Below, piece after piece: positions 17,848 through 25,618 of a DNA stretch of 64,000 nt. Each line of letters begins with the position of its first letter. Position 1 is the first letter of the stretch. A program made the position numbers and the translations under genes. The notes beneath the pieces were generated by a model. The model was not told where the DNA came from and made no database searches. It saw only the letters and a list, made by a program, of their open reading frames with translations. Source of the DNA: Streptococcus sp. S1 (GTDB lineage: Bacteria; Bacillota; Bacilli; Lactobacillales; Streptococcaceae); assembly GCF_034137685.1 (NCBI RefSeq), contig NZ_CP139418.1, positions 833,001 through 897,000 of the forward strand. The letters are read 5' to 3'.

Positions 17848-18536
17848 TCCAGTTAATTCAAACATATTTACCAAATGTCTATAAATTAGGGTGGTCTGGC
17901 CAGTATGGATGGGGAACCGCTATTTACTTGACTCTTTATATGACCGTTATTTCCTTCATTATTGGTGGATTTTTAGGTTTGGTGACAGGGCTTTTATTAG
18001 TCTTGACCCGTCCAGGTGGTGTCATCGAAAATAGAATTGTCTTCCATATTTTGGATAAGATTACTTCCTTGTTCCGCGCCATTCCTTTCATTATCTTGTT
18101 GGCCTTTATTAATCCTTTGACCTACTTGCTCTTGAAAAATACCATCGGTCCTACAGCAGCCCTTGTTCCGCTATCTTTGGCTGTCTTTCCATTCTTTGCC
18201 CGCCAAGTCCAAGTAGTCTTGTCCGAGTTGGATGGAGGCGTGATTGAAGCAGCACAAGCCAGTGGGGCAACCTTCTGGGATATTGTTGGAGTCTACCTAC
18301 GTGAAGGGCTTCCTGATTTGATCCGTGTGACAACAGTGACCATCATTTCCTTGATTGGAGAAACCGCCATGGCGGGTGCCGTTGGAGCTGGAGGATTAGG
18401 AACCTTGGCCATCAACTACGGGAAAAACATGTTTAACAATGATGTCATCTTTGTGGCGACCCTATTGATCCTGATTCTGATCGTTCTGGTCCAATTTATC
18501 GGGGACTTCCTTTCGAAGAAAATTAGCCATCGTTAG
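17844..18536 (+). CDS. metI: Methionine ABC transporter permease
   Basis: A 230-aa membrane subunit with five hydrophobic helices. The EAA coupling loop is visible as [18 protein letters not shown], followed by [16 protein letters not shown], typical of MetI permeases. It pairs with MetN, whose stop codon overlaps its start (ATGA). Confidence 0.94.
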   Translation: MIQLIQTYLPNVYKLGWSGQYGWGTAIYLTLYMTVISFIIGGFLGLVTGLLLVLTRPGGVIENRIVFHILDKITSLFRAIPFIILLAFINPLTYLLLKNTIGPTAALVPLSLAVFPFFARQVQVVLSELDGGVIEAAQASGATFWDIVGVYLREGLPDLIRVTTVTIISLIGETAMAGAVGAGGLGTLAINYGKNMFNNDVIFVATLLILILIVLVQFIGDFLSKKISHR

Positions 18537-18548
18537 GATCAGTATCCA

Positions 18549-19136
18549 ATGAATAGAATAAATGTGAATCAAATAAAACAAGTTGGAGCCTTCGTCTTCC
18601 TCTATTTTCTTGCGATTGGACTGGGGGTCTTAGTTGGAAATCTGGTCGATCATCAAGGAAATATGTTTTATGCTCCTGCCTTTTCAGCCTTGTTTGGCGG
18701 GACTATCTACCGCTATTATCTAGAAAAAATAAAAGGAGTTGGATCTATCTTTATAGTTGGCTGCGTGATCGGATCCTTCTTCCTCTTTTCGCGTCACGGG
18801 GCAGGAGCCTTTTTTCCATCCTTGATCGCCGGAAGTTTTGCGGAAATGGTCGCCTCAAGTGGTCGTTTTCGCTCGAATTTACGAAATGCTTTGTCTTTTG
18901 TCATTTTTGCCTTTGCGACGACAGGGCCCATTCTTATGATGTGGTTCTATCCAGCCAGTTACCGCATGTCTTTACTGGATCGTGGCAAATCGATAGACTA
19001 TGTCAATCGGGTGATGGTATCACCAGATCTAGCGACCATCACTTGGTTTATCTTCACGGTCTTACTAGGTGCTGGTATAGGATGGGGATTATCTAACATC
19101 CTACAGCCATTACTAATAAAAAGAAGAGGAAACTAA
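18549..19136 (+). CDS. MptD/Trep_Strep family ECF transporter S-component-like protein
   Basis: A 195-aa membrane protein with about five to six hydrophobic helices. It matches my recollection of the Trep_Strep/MptD family: a short N-terminal helix, a YRYYLEKIKGVGSIFIVG loop, a HGAGAFFPSLIAGSFAEMVASSGRF segment, and late VMVSPDLATI. Family members are proposed substrate-binding S components of energy-coupling factor importers. It sits 12 nt after metI with a weak ribosome binding site and closes the operon. Its substrate is unknown; position hints at methionine-related traffic, but no ECF ATPase or T component is nearby. Confidence 0.7.
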   Translation: MNRINVNQIKQVGAFVFLYFLAIGLGVLVGNLVDHQGNMFYAPAFSALFGGTIYRYYLEKIKGVGSIFIVGCVIGSFFLFSRHGAGAFFPSLIAGSFAEMVASSGRFRSNLRNALSFVIFAFATTGPILMMWFYPASYRMSLLDRGKSIDYVNRVMVSPDLATITWFIFTVLLGAGIGWGLSNILQPLLIKRRGN

Positions 19137-19141
19137 GAAAA

Positions 19142-19163
19142 CCTGGGAAACCAGGCTTTTTTT
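19142..19163 (+). terminator. Terminator of the methionine operon
   Basis: A CCTGG stem, GAAA loop and CCAGG, then C and T7. An 18-nt core (19143-19160) is repeated exactly after the next cassette at 20503-20520. Confidence 0.8.
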
Positions 19164-19164
19164 G

Positions 19165-19190
19165 TTTTGTAAAAAATATTTTTTACAAAA
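19165..19190. promoter_or_regulatory. Perfect 26-bp palindrome, probable operator
   Basis: TTTTGTAAAAAAT is followed immediately by its exact reverse complement. It ends 13 bp before the -35 of the small HTH regulator gene, a likely autoregulatory operator. The run of A/T also lies just after the previous terminator. Confidence 0.6.
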
Positions 19191-19203
19191 TGCAAGATAT
19201 ATA

Positions 19204-19231
19204 TTGCAAAATAGAAAATATAGTGTATAAT
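19204..19231 (+). promoter_or_regulatory. Promoter of the HTH/membrane-protein cassette
   Basis: TTGCAA (19204-19209), 16 bp and TATAAT (19226-19231). An imperfect 18-bp dyad (TGCAAG...TTGCA, 16 of 18 symmetric) at 19191-19208 overlaps the -35 and may be a second operator. Confidence 0.65.
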
Positions 19232-19261
19232 AGAGCTATAAAAACAAGAAAGGAAAATCAT

Positions 19262-19456
19262 GTGGCGAAAAATCTCAAATTAAAAATGGCCCGGGTCGAG
19301 CATGATATGACCCAGGGGGATCTTGCAGATGCCATTGGAGTGACGCGCCAGACCATCGGTCTGATTGAGGCGGGAAAGTATAACCCAACCCTCAGTCTCT
19401 GCCTTGCCATCTGTAAGACCTTGGATAAGACGCTAGATCAACTGTTCTGGGAGTAA
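19262..19456 (+). CDS. Small XRE/Cro-type transcriptional regulator
   Basis: A 64-aa DNA-binding protein made of a single helix-turn-helix domain: MTQGDLADAIGVTRQTIGLIEAG is the HTH core, followed by YNPTLSLCLAICKTLDKTLDQLFW. The start is GTG at 19262 after AAAGGAAAATC; the ATG two bases earlier is out of frame and stops quickly. Regulators of this YozG-like size commonly precede genes for small membrane proteins, as here. It probably represses its own operon through the palindrome at 19165-19190 (inference). Confidence 0.88.
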   Translation: MAKNLKLKMARVEHDMTQGDLADAIGVTRQTIGLIEAGKYNPTLSLCLAICKTLDKTLDQLFWE

Positions 19457-19484
19457 CAGTTTTAATAATAGAAAGAGGAAACAT

Positions 19485-19967
19485 ATGAAACAAAAGAAAG
19501 AACCAATTGTAAAAGATGAACGGACCATGCTACTTGATGGAAAAATTGCAGGAGAACTTGTCCTTGGGACGACCTTTTTTATAGCCGTATCCGCCTTTGT
19601 GAAAGCAAGTATCCTGGACTTAGACCTAGTAGCCTATCTACCTGAGATGTTCCTTCTGGTTGCCATGGGGACTTATGCTCTGCTAAGAAGAATCAGTTCA
19701 GGGATTGATATCCGAGATATGTTAGAGAAAGATAGCTGGTTGAGTCGCCTTGGGTCAGGCCTATTCTTTGCTGTGCTTGTGACAGCTATGGATGTGATTG
19801 GAAAGCGAGAAGCAACGAGCTTTATACTCAGTCCCAAGTATCTGGTCAAAATTTTATTAGAAATTCTCGTCTTTGCGATCCTGACAGACCTGCTTGAAAA
19901 ACCACTTGCTTTTATCAATCGGAAAAAACAAGAGAAGATAGAGGCAGAGTTAGAGGATGAAGAATAA
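19485..19967 (+). CDS. Membrane protein with N-terminal DER motif, DUF6773-like
   Basis: A 160-aa protein. The cytoplasmic N-terminus has KDERTMLLDGKIAGE, and about four hydrophobic helices follow (roughly 24-45, 51-66, 88-106, 119-137), ending in a charged tail KKQEKIEAELEDEE. The pattern resembles the uncharacterised DUF6773 family (from memory). It sits between the HTH gene and a second protein with a related N-terminal motif, so the two may be distant paralogues forming one complex. Function unknown. Confidence 0.72.
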   Translation: MKQKKEPIVKDERTMLLDGKIAGELVLGTTFFIAVSAFVKASILDLDLVAYLPEMFLLVAMGTYALLRRISSGIDIRDMLEKDSWLSRLGSGLFFAVLVTAMDVIGKREATSFILSPKYLVKILLEILVFAILTDLLEKPLAFINRKKQEKIEAELEDEE

Positions 19968-19977
19968 GGAGAAAGCA

Positions 19978-20469
19978 ATGAGATTACAATTGCTGAACAA
20001 ACAAATCATAGATGAACGAGAAGAAGGCTTAGCTCATAAGGCTGGTGCTGAAACAGCTGGTTTTCTTTTCCTTGCCTTAACTGTTTTTAGTGTAGGATCC
20101 ATTTTTACATCTAAGGTAGGGCTCAGTCCAATCATGGTGGTAGCCTTACTCATCGTCTCAGGATTGTATTATTCGGTTCGTTGTCAACGATTGGGTGTGA
20201 AATTTATCAGTTATAGTTATCTAAATGTGACGGGAATTGTAGCAGTAACCTCTATTCTCTCCTTGTTCATCTGGGCTCAAAATTTTCAATTAAACCAAGC
20301 TGTTTATCAGTCCAATCCTTTTCATTCAAAATTCTTACTAGTACTTCCTATTACCTTCTTACTGAATCTTCCAATTGTATGGGGAGTGAATACCCTTGTG
20401 ATGCTTCTTGCAAAAGTTGAGAAAAAACGCTATGAAGCCTATCTGGATCAGATGGAAAAGGAAGAGTAG
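19978..20469 (+). CDS. Membrane protein, related partner of the preceding gene
   Basis: A 163-aa protein with N-terminal IIDEREEGLAHKAGAE, echoing DERTMLLDGKIAGE of the preceding protein, then four hydrophobic helices and a charged C-terminus (KKRYEAYLDQMEKEE). The ATG at 19978 has AAGGAG with a 6-nt spacer and leaves a 10-nt gap after the previous stop; the in-frame ATG at 19957 lies inside the previous gene. No known function. With the HTH gene it forms a three-gene operon bounded by two near-identical terminators. Confidence 0.72.
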   Translation: MRLQLLNKQIIDEREEGLAHKAGAETAGFLFLALTVFSVGSIFTSKVGLSPIMVVALLIVSGLYYSVRCQRLGVKFISYSYLNVTGIVAVTSILSLFIWAQNFQLNQAVYQSNPFHSKFLLVLPITFLLNLPIVWGVNTLVMLLAKVEKKRYEAYLDQMEKEE

Positions 20470-20480
20470 GAAGTTGGAAC

Positions 20481-20525
20481 CCTGGTTTCGTCGTATAAAA
20501 GTCTGGGAAACCAGGCTTTTATTTT
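20481..20525 (+). terminator. Terminator of the cassette, with alternative pairing
   Basis: The compact hairpin CTGG-GAAA-CCAG (20503-20514) is followed by CTTTTATTTTT. CCTGGTTTC at 20481-20489 can instead pair with GAAACCAGG at 20507-20515, so two mutually exclusive stems exist. Confidence 0.65.
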
Positions 20526-20566
20526 TCAGTCAAATAAATTGCATTCGTTTTCTTGGGAGAGTATAC

Positions 20567-20575
20567 TGGTATAGT
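20567..20575 (+). promoter_or_regulatory. Extended -10 promoter of trhO
   Basis: TGG TATAGT at 20567-20575, 44 nt before the start codon. Confidence 0.55.
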
Positions 20576-20619
20576 TGAATGAAAAATTCTGATAATTTAA
20601 TCTTAGAAAAGAGAATGAC

Positions 20620-21603
20620 ATGGCAAAACCTATTCGTGTATTACTTTACTATAAATATGTTCCCATCGAAAACGCAGAACAATTTGTGGCTGATCACTTG
20701 GCCTTCTGTAAATCAATCGGCCTTAAAGGTCGTATCCTAGTCGCTGACGAAGGGATCAACGGAACTGTTTCTGGTGACTACGAAACAACGCAAAAATACA
20801 TGGACTACGTTCACAGCCTTCCAGGGATGGAAGACCTCTGGTTCAAGATCGATGAGGAAGAAGAGCAAGCTTTCAAGAAGATGTTTGTACGTTATAAGAA
20901 AGAGATTGTCCACCTTGGTTTAGAAGATGATAATTTCGATAATGACATCAATCCTCTTGAAACAACAGGTGCTTACTTGTCACCAAAAGAGTTTAAAGAA
21001 GCTCTTCTCGACGAAGATACAGTCGTCCTTGATACTCGGAATGACTACGAGTACGATCTTGGTCACTTCCGTGGAGCTATTCGTCCAGACATCCGCAACT
21101 TCCGTGAATTGCCACAATGGGTCCGTGATAACAAGGAAAAATTCATGGACAAGCGTGTTGTCGTCTACTGTACTGGTGGAGTCCGTTGTGAGAAATTCTC
21201 AGGTTGGATGGTGCGTGAAGGTTACAAAGATGTTGGCCAATTGCATGGCGGAATTGCAACCTACGGGAAAGACCCAGAAGTTCAAGGCGAACTGTGGGAT
21301 GGGAAGATGTACGTCTTTGACGAGCGGATTGCAGTCGACGTCAACCATGTCGATCCAAGCGTTGTCGGAAAAGACTGGTTTGATGGAACGCCATGTGAAC
21401 GCTATGTCAACTGTGGAAATCCTTTCTGTAACCGTCGCATCTTGACCTCAGAAGAAAACGAAGACAAGTATCTTCGCGGATGTTCGCATGAGTGCCGGGT
21501 TCATCCTCGCAATCGTTATGTTGAAGAACACAACTTGTCACAAGCAGAAGTTCGTGAGCGTTTAGCGGTTATCGGTGAGACGCTTGATGGAGCACCTGCA
21601 TAA
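20620..21603 (+). CDS. trhO: tRNA uridine(34) hydroxylase TrhO (YceA rhodanese family)
   Basis: A 327-aa oxygen-dependent enzyme that hydroxylates U34 of tRNAs on the way to (c)mo5U/mo5U. Layout: N-terminal acylphosphatase-like domain (about 1-100, [11 protein letters not shown]), rhodanese domain (about 120-220) with catalytic C184 in [10 protein letters not shown], and a C-terminal cysteine-rich segment ([12 protein letters not shown] type spacing, then [19 protein letters not shown]) that probably binds metal. Length matches Gram-positive members. Monocistronic. Confidence 0.92.
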   Translation: MAKPIRVLLYYKYVPIENAEQFVADHLAFCKSIGLKGRILVADEGINGTVSGDYETTQKYMDYVHSLPGMEDLWFKIDEEEEQAFKKMFVRYKKEIVHLGLEDDNFDNDINPLETTGAYLSPKEFKEALLDEDTVVLDTRNDYEYDLGHFRGAIRPDIRNFRELPQWVRDNKEKFMDKRVVVYCTGGVRCEKFSGWMVREGYKDVGQLHGGIATYGKDPEVQGELWDGKMYVFDERIAVDVNHVDPSVVGKDWFDGTPCERYVNCGNPFCNRRILTSEENEDKYLRGCSHECRVHPRNRYVEEHNLSQAEVRERLAVIGETLDGAPA

Positions 21604-21611
21604 TGGAAACA

Positions 21612-21638
21612 AACAGTCTGAAAGCTCAGGCTGTTTTT
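21612..21638 (+). terminator. Terminator of trhO
   Basis: A 10-bp stem, AACAGTCTGA with TCAGGCTGTT, with one wobble and an AAGC loop, followed by TTT. Confidence 0.82.
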
Positions 21639-21702
21639 ATATGGAAATTGATTGAAAATTGTGCTATACTTTAGGTAAGCGATTTCACAAAGGAGAAAAC
21701 AA

Positions 21703-22608
21703 ATGAGTATCGTGTTTTCAATCAAAAATAAAAAGAGCTTATTTGGCTATCAGAAAGTACTCGCAGCACAGGAAGTTCTTAAATTAGTGGAGGGGTTAAC
21801 AACCTACAACTATGATCCTGCCACCCTTCATCGTCCCTTAAATGATTTTGAAGGCTTGAACTGTATCGTATTTGGCAAGAGCGGTCTTCCTCTGCAGTTA
21901 CGCTATTTTGATGAGGAAGAGTCTTATCAGATTCAGGTGCCCTCTTTTGCGATAGAAGAAGATTGGCAGTTGGCCCTTCGATGGATCAGTCGCCTAGGAG
22001 AAGTATTAGGAACGGAGATTGTGGCTAGTGACGGCATGAGCTATACTCCAGATTCTATTTTCCATTTTGATTATGAAGTCGTTATCCTAGAAACGCTGGG
22101 TAATGTGACGAAAGAAAAAGATATAAAAGAGTTTGAAGTACAAGGCTTCGCTCATCCAGTCTATTTGGATCGGGATACAGTACAGGAAGTATTGAACCAT
22201 GTCCATCCACTAGAAGCCTACTCTGCCTTTATCAAGAAGATTCAATATAGTGCAGCTTATTTCAGTCAAGTCCGTTTTTATCAACAGGAGGAGACAGGAG
22301 CCTTCTTAGCCAGCTTTAGCTTGACAGAAGATACGGATACGGTCTTGCCAAGCGTGCCACATGTTCCTGCAGAATATGTAGAAATTGTGGGCTTAGCGGG
22401 TATCATTGATTGGCGAGTTCTATTGGTTGCGATCGATGGAGATCCGGATAAGCCAGAAAATTACCATCCAATCGGTTCTCTTGCACTGAAGAATCTATTA
22501 GCAGCGCTAGAGCCAGATGAATTCCAGCTGCTAGATGCTAGTCAAATTGAAATCAAAAAATTGTCCAAAGAACGGTTGCTAGAATTAGCGCAATTGGAAA
22601 ACAAGTAA
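21703..22608 (+). CDS. DUF4299-like protein of unknown function
   Basis: A 301-aa soluble protein without signal peptide or membrane helix, acidic and rich in aromatic residues. The N-terminus MSIVFSIKNKKSLFGYQKVL and the later AEYVEIVGLAGIIDWRVLLVAIDGDPDKPENYHPIGSLALKNLL fit the Lactobacillales DUF4299 family as I recall it (not verified). No catalytic motif is seen. Transcribed alone, between the trhO terminator and its own, with AAAGGAG before the start. Confidence 0.65.
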   Translation: MSIVFSIKNKKSLFGYQKVLAAQEVLKLVEGLTTYNYDPATLHRPLNDFEGLNCIVFGKSGLPLQLRYFDEEESYQIQVPSFAIEEDWQLALRWISRLGEVLGTEIVASDGMSYTPDSIFHFDYEVVILETLGNVTKEKDIKEFEVQGFAHPVYLDRDTVQEVLNHVHPLEAYSAFIKKIQYSAAYFSQVRFYQQEETGAFLASFSLTEDTDTVLPSVPHVPAEYVEIVGLAGIIDWRVLLVAIDGDPDKPENYHPIGSLALKNLLAALEPDEFQLLDASQIEIKKLSKERLLELAQLENK

Positions 22609-22621
22609 AAAATATCGCAGT

Positions 22622-22679
22622 GAACTGTCCCTCAGACATTTGATCCGAAAAATCTAACGTCTGGGAGCAGTTCTTTTTT
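22622..22679 (+). terminator. Terminator after the DUF4299-like gene
   Basis: A long stem pairs 22622-22637 with 22659-22673 (GAACTG and CTCAGAC arms), ending in T6. Confidence 0.8.
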
Positions 22680-22721
22680 ATACTCCTTCCTTTGATCAAA
22701 AACCAATGACTAGGCTAATTA

Positions 22722-22730
22722 TGGTATAAT
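22722..22730 (+). promoter_or_regulatory. Extended -10 promoter of the nucleoside phosphorylase
   Basis: TGG TATAAT at 22722-22730, a consensus extended -10. Confidence 0.7.
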
Positions 22731-22765
22731 AGGGGCCTAGAAGTAGAATGAAAGAGGTGCACGAA

Positions 22766-23539
22766 ATGCTGTTAGAAGAATTTGATGCCAATCGACAGGC
22801 GATTATCAATCCACAAGACTTACACCAACCAATTGAAGGATTTCCCAAAGTAGTCATCTCTTGCTTTTCAAGAGTAACTTTTGCGCGCCTCCTTGAGAAT
22901 TATGACCATGAGGTCATTGCAAGAACCTCCATGGCTAATTTTGAAGTCTTGGTCTATGGGATCACTATCGGAGACCAACAGATTGGTGCCTTTAATGCAC
23001 CAGTTGGGGCTGCTTCTTGTGTGGGGATTATAGAGGACCTGATTCAATTTGGGATGGAAAAACTCGTTCTTTTTGGGACTTGTGGGGTTTTAGATCGAGA
23101 TATCGAAGCAACATCCATCATCATTCCAACAGCTGCTCTTCGCGACGAGGGGACCAGTTACCACTATCTTCCAGCTAGTGATGAAGTGGAAGTAAGCAAG
23201 AAAACCCTTCCTCTCTTCCAAGCCTTTCTGGACAGCCACAAGGTTTCCTATCAGTCAGGAAAAGTGTGGACGACAGATGCACCCTACCGGGAAACCATCG
23301 ACAAGATGAAGCGACGAAAGGAAGCGGGAGCCATCTGTGTGGATATGGAATGTTCGGCAGTGGCAGCCTTAGCAGCTTATAGGGGCTTTGAGCTCTGCCA
23401 TTTCTTCTACGCAGCAGACCACCTCTCGGAAGAAAAATGGGATATCCGAACCTTATCTAGTCATGAGGATTTAGATAGCAAGGATCGAATCGCGGAGTTA
23501 GCCATCCAATTTGCGCTCTTTTGGGAAAAGGCAAACTAA
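22766..23539 (+). CDS. Nucleoside phosphorylase (PNP/UDP family)
   Basis: A 257-aa phosphorylase of the PNP_UDP_1 family, which cleaves ribonucleosides to base plus ribose 1-phosphate. Visible: VLFGTCGVLDRDI (phosphate/ribose site), the ALRDEGTSYHYLPAS loop of uridine-phosphorylase-like members, and CVDMECSAVAALAAYRG containing the Met-Glu ribose-binding pair. The ATG at 22766 is chosen because AGAGGTG then has a 6-nt spacer; an in-frame ATG at 22748 has no ribosome binding site. Directly after its stop lies the 17-codon remnant of an ABC ATPase gene, suggesting that it once headed a nucleoside/precursor uptake operon. Exact base specificity is not readable. Confidence 0.85.
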   Translation: MLLEEFDANRQAIINPQDLHQPIEGFPKVVISCFSRVTFARLLENYDHEVIARTSMANFEVLVYGITIGDQQIGAFNAPVGAASCVGIIEDLIQFGMEKLVLFGTCGVLDRDIEATSIIIPTAALRDEGTSYHYLPASDEVEVSKKTLPLFQAFLDSHKVSYQSGKVWTTDAPYRETIDKMKRRKEAGAICVDMECSAVAALAAYRGFELCHFFYAADHLSEEKWDIRTLSSHEDLDSKDRIAELAIQFALFWEKAN

Positions 23540-23593
23540 ATGAAAGAAGCAATGATTGAACTGAAGGATTTTTCCTTCCAATACAAAAAGTAA
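23540..23593 (+). pseudogene. Truncated ECF/ABC ATPase remnant (17 codons)
   Basis: Starting on the base after the nucleoside phosphorylase stop is an ATG frame MKEAMIELKDFSFQYKK then TAA. IELKDFSFQY is the exact type of N-terminal strand of ECF (CbiO/YkoD-like) ATPases, which should continue for 200-560 residues. No Walker A or other ATPase motif follows, so only the first codons survive. It is probably a deletion scar. Confidence 0.6.
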
Positions 23594-23694
23594 TTTTGCA
23601 AGATAGGATTGTTTCATCCAGATTCTAAGTCGAGACAGAACCTGATGGTTCTTTCTCAATCAGGGACGTTTTTACAATCCATGGAGGTAATGAC

Positions 23695-24447
23695 ATGTCA
23701 GAAACGATTTTAGTAACAGGAGCTTCAGCTGGCTTTGGTCAAGCGATTTGCCGTCGCTTAGTAGCAGATGGATACCGTGTGATCGGGTCAGCTAGACGCA
23801 TCGATAAATTACAGGCCCTTCAAGAAGAGTTGGGAGAAGCCTTTTATCCCCTGCAAATGGATGTGACGGATCTTTCTCAGGTAGATCGCGAACTTGCCAG
23901 TTTGCCCAAAGCTTGGGAGAGAGTGGATGTTTTGGTCAATAATGCTGGCTTGGCTCTAGGCCTCGCCCCAGCTTATGAAGCAGAGGTCGCAGACTGGCTG
24001 ACCATGATTCAGACCAATATTGTCGGTTTGACCTATCTGACAAGGAAAATCTTGCCCCAGATGGTGGAACGAAATGATGGCTATATTATCAATTTGGGCT
24101 CTACAGCAGGAACTGTGCCTTATCCAGGGGCCAATGTTTACGGGGCATCCAAGGCTTTTGTCAAGCAATTCTCCCTCAATCTTCGGGCGGATCTAGCTGG
24201 CAAGAAGATTCGTGTCAGCAATATTGAACCCGGTCTTTGCGAAGGAACGGAGTTCTCTTCTGTTCGCTTTAAAGGAGACGAAAAACGGGTAGAGGCCCTC
24301 TATCGAGATGCCCATGCCATTCAGCCTGAAGACATTGCCAACACTGTAGCTTGGTTGATCCAACAGCCCAAGCATGTCAATGTCAATCGGATTGAAATCA
24401 TGCCGGTTTCCCAAACCTTTGGCCCACAACCCGTTTATCGTGATTAA
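23695..24447 (+). CDS. Short-chain dehydrogenase/reductase, YdfG-like
   Basis: A 250-aa NAD(P)-dependent SDR. Cofactor motif TGASAGFG (residues 8-15), NNAG near 82-85, catalytic Ser in INLGSTAGT, and Y-x3-K in YGASK. ARR after the second strand suggests NADP preference. The C-terminus (RIEIMPVSQTFGPQPVYRD) closely resembles YdfG-type 3-hydroxy acid dehydrogenases acting on L-allo-threonine, serine or 3-hydroxypropionate. Probably monocistronic; GGAGG precedes the start. Confidence 0.87.
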   Translation: MSETILVTGASAGFGQAICRRLVADGYRVIGSARRIDKLQALQEELGEAFYPLQMDVTDLSQVDRELASLPKAWERVDVLVNNAGLALGLAPAYEAEVADWLTMIQTNIVGLTYLTRKILPQMVERNDGYIINLGSTAGTVPYPGANVYGASKAFVKQFSLNLRADLAGKKIRVSNIEPGLCEGTEFSSVRFKGDEKRVEALYRDAHAIQPEDIANTVAWLIQQPKHVNVNRIEIMPVSQTFGPQPVYRD

Positions 24448-24456
24448 AAAGAGAAG

Positions 24457-24487
24457 CAACCAAACCACAAGGGGTTGGTTGTTTTTT
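24457..24487 (+). terminator. Terminator after the SDR gene
   Basis: CAACCAA (24457-24463) with TTGGTTG (24475-24481) plus an inner CC/GG pair, then T6. Confidence 0.8.
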
Positions 24488-24497
24488 ATGTTTCCTC

Positions 24498-24506
24498 TGG
24501 TATAAT
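24498..24506 (+). promoter_or_regulatory. Extended -10 promoter of the PfkB kinase
   Basis: TGG TATAAT at 24498-24506, 24 nt before the start codon at 24531. Confidence 0.7.
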
Positions 24507-24530
24507 AGAAGGCAAAGTAAGGAGAAAAAG

Positions 24531-25433
24531 ATGACAGCTGCGTTAGTTATTGGTTCTACAGTTTGTGATGTGATGATTTACTTGGATCGTTTGCCAAGTC
24601 GTGAAGGAGATGCCCATATTGATCACCAGCAATGGTCTGTGGGAGGTTGTGCCTTTAATGTCGTTAATATCCTTCATTTTTTGTCGCAACCCTACCAGTT
24701 TGTCTCGCCAGTCGGTTCGGGAATATATGGTGATTTTATTCGGAGAGAGCTGAAACAATTAGGGATTTCCTCTAGCATCTCATTAGAAGGGGCCAATGGT
24801 TGCTGTTACTGCTTTGTAGAGTCTGATGGTGAGAGGACCTTCTTATCGGACCACGGAGTGGAGTATAGCTTTCAAGCAGAGTGGCTAAAAGAGATCGAGA
24901 CAGATCGGTTTGATTACATCTACTTGTGTGGCCTTGAAGTCGAGGAGCCAACCGGTCTTGCATTGGTCCAGTCTATTTCGCAACTAGAAGGCCAGGTGAT
25001 TTTCGCACCTGGGCCACGCGGACTCTTGATTCCAAAGGAACGACTGGAAGCAATTTATGATCTGCATCCAATTCTCCATGTTAATGAGGCTGAAGCACTG
25101 GCTTTTTCAGGGTGCAGAGAGATCCAGCCAGCCATCGAACACTTGTACCAGAGAACGGGACAATTAGTCATTGTCACCTTGGGTGAAAACGGAGCGGTTG
25201 CCTATGATGGCAACTGGTATGAGGCAGACGGTTTTCCAACAGAAGTCGTCGATACAGTAGGCGCTGGAGATAGCCATGTAGGAGACTTTATATCCGCTCG
25301 TCTAGAAGGCTTAGACATCGCGCAAGCCTTAAGCTTTGCCAACAAAGTCTCTAGCCAGATTGTTGCAAGTAAGGGCGTTCATCTGACAAAAGAGCAGCAA
25401 GAAGCCCTGCGAACAGAATTGAAACAAAAATAA
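24531..25433 (+). CDS. PfkB family sugar or nucleoside kinase
   Basis: A 300-aa ribokinase-fold kinase. Signature 1 is seen around VGGCAFNVVNILHFL (GG sugar-binding turn) and signature 2 as DTVGAGDSHVGDF near residue 243, with the catalytic Asp in GAGD. Mid-protein HVNEAEALAFSG and IVTLGENGAVAYD are typical ATP-lid and anion-hole parts. The usual Phe after GAGD(S/A) is His here. Substrates of this family include ribose, pseudouridine and inosine; the nucleoside phosphorylase 1 kb upstream makes a nucleoside or pentose substrate possible but not proven. A structured repeat begins directly at its stop. Confidence 0.8.
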   Translation: MTAALVIGSTVCDVMIYLDRLPSREGDAHIDHQQWSVGGCAFNVVNILHFLSQPYQFVSPVGSGIYGDFIRRELKQLGISSSISLEGANGCCYCFVESDGERTFLSDHGVEYSFQAEWLKEIETDRFDYIYLCGLEVEEPTGLALVQSISQLEGQVIFAPGPRGLLIPKERLEAIYDLHPILHVNEAEALAFSGCREIQPAIEHLYQRTGQLVIVTLGENGAVAYDGNWYEADGFPTEVVDTVGAGDSHVGDFISARLEGLDIAQALSFANKVSSQIVASKGVHLTKEQQEALRTELKQK

Positions 25434-25617
25434 AAAAGAGAGTGGGACAGAAATCGGTAATTCGTTAGAATTCGATTTCGTCGTCCCACCTCCGCACAGT
25501 TGAGTAGGGCTGTAAAAGCTGATGAAATCAGCGTAGTAGAGCCCACTCAACCACTGCGTCTTGCTCCACAATCCAAAAATAATTGAGAGGCTAGGACTCT
25601 TGTCCCAGCCTCTTATT
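25434..25617. repeat. MITE-like structured intergenic element with imperfect terminal inverted repeats
   Basis: The ends are inverted: AAGAGAGTGGGACAGA at 25436-25451 and the complement of AAGAGGCTGGGACAAGA at 25598-25614. Inside are two cruciform-like hairpins: GTGGGAC/GTCCCAC (25442-25448 with 25483-25489), and GTTGAGTAGGGCT with AGAGCCCACTCAAC (25499-25511 with 25538-25551) carrying an inner GCTGAT-GAA-ATCAGC at 25518-25532. The right end forms a terminator-like stem. No coding capacity. Confidence 0.7.
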
Positions 25618-25618
25618 T
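25587..25618 (+). terminator. Terminator-like hairpin at the element's right end
   Basis: GAGGCTAGGAC (25587-25597), a TCTT loop and GTCCCAGCCTC (25602-25612) have one mismatch and are followed by TTATTT. It probably terminates the PfkB kinase transcript. Confidence 0.65.
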
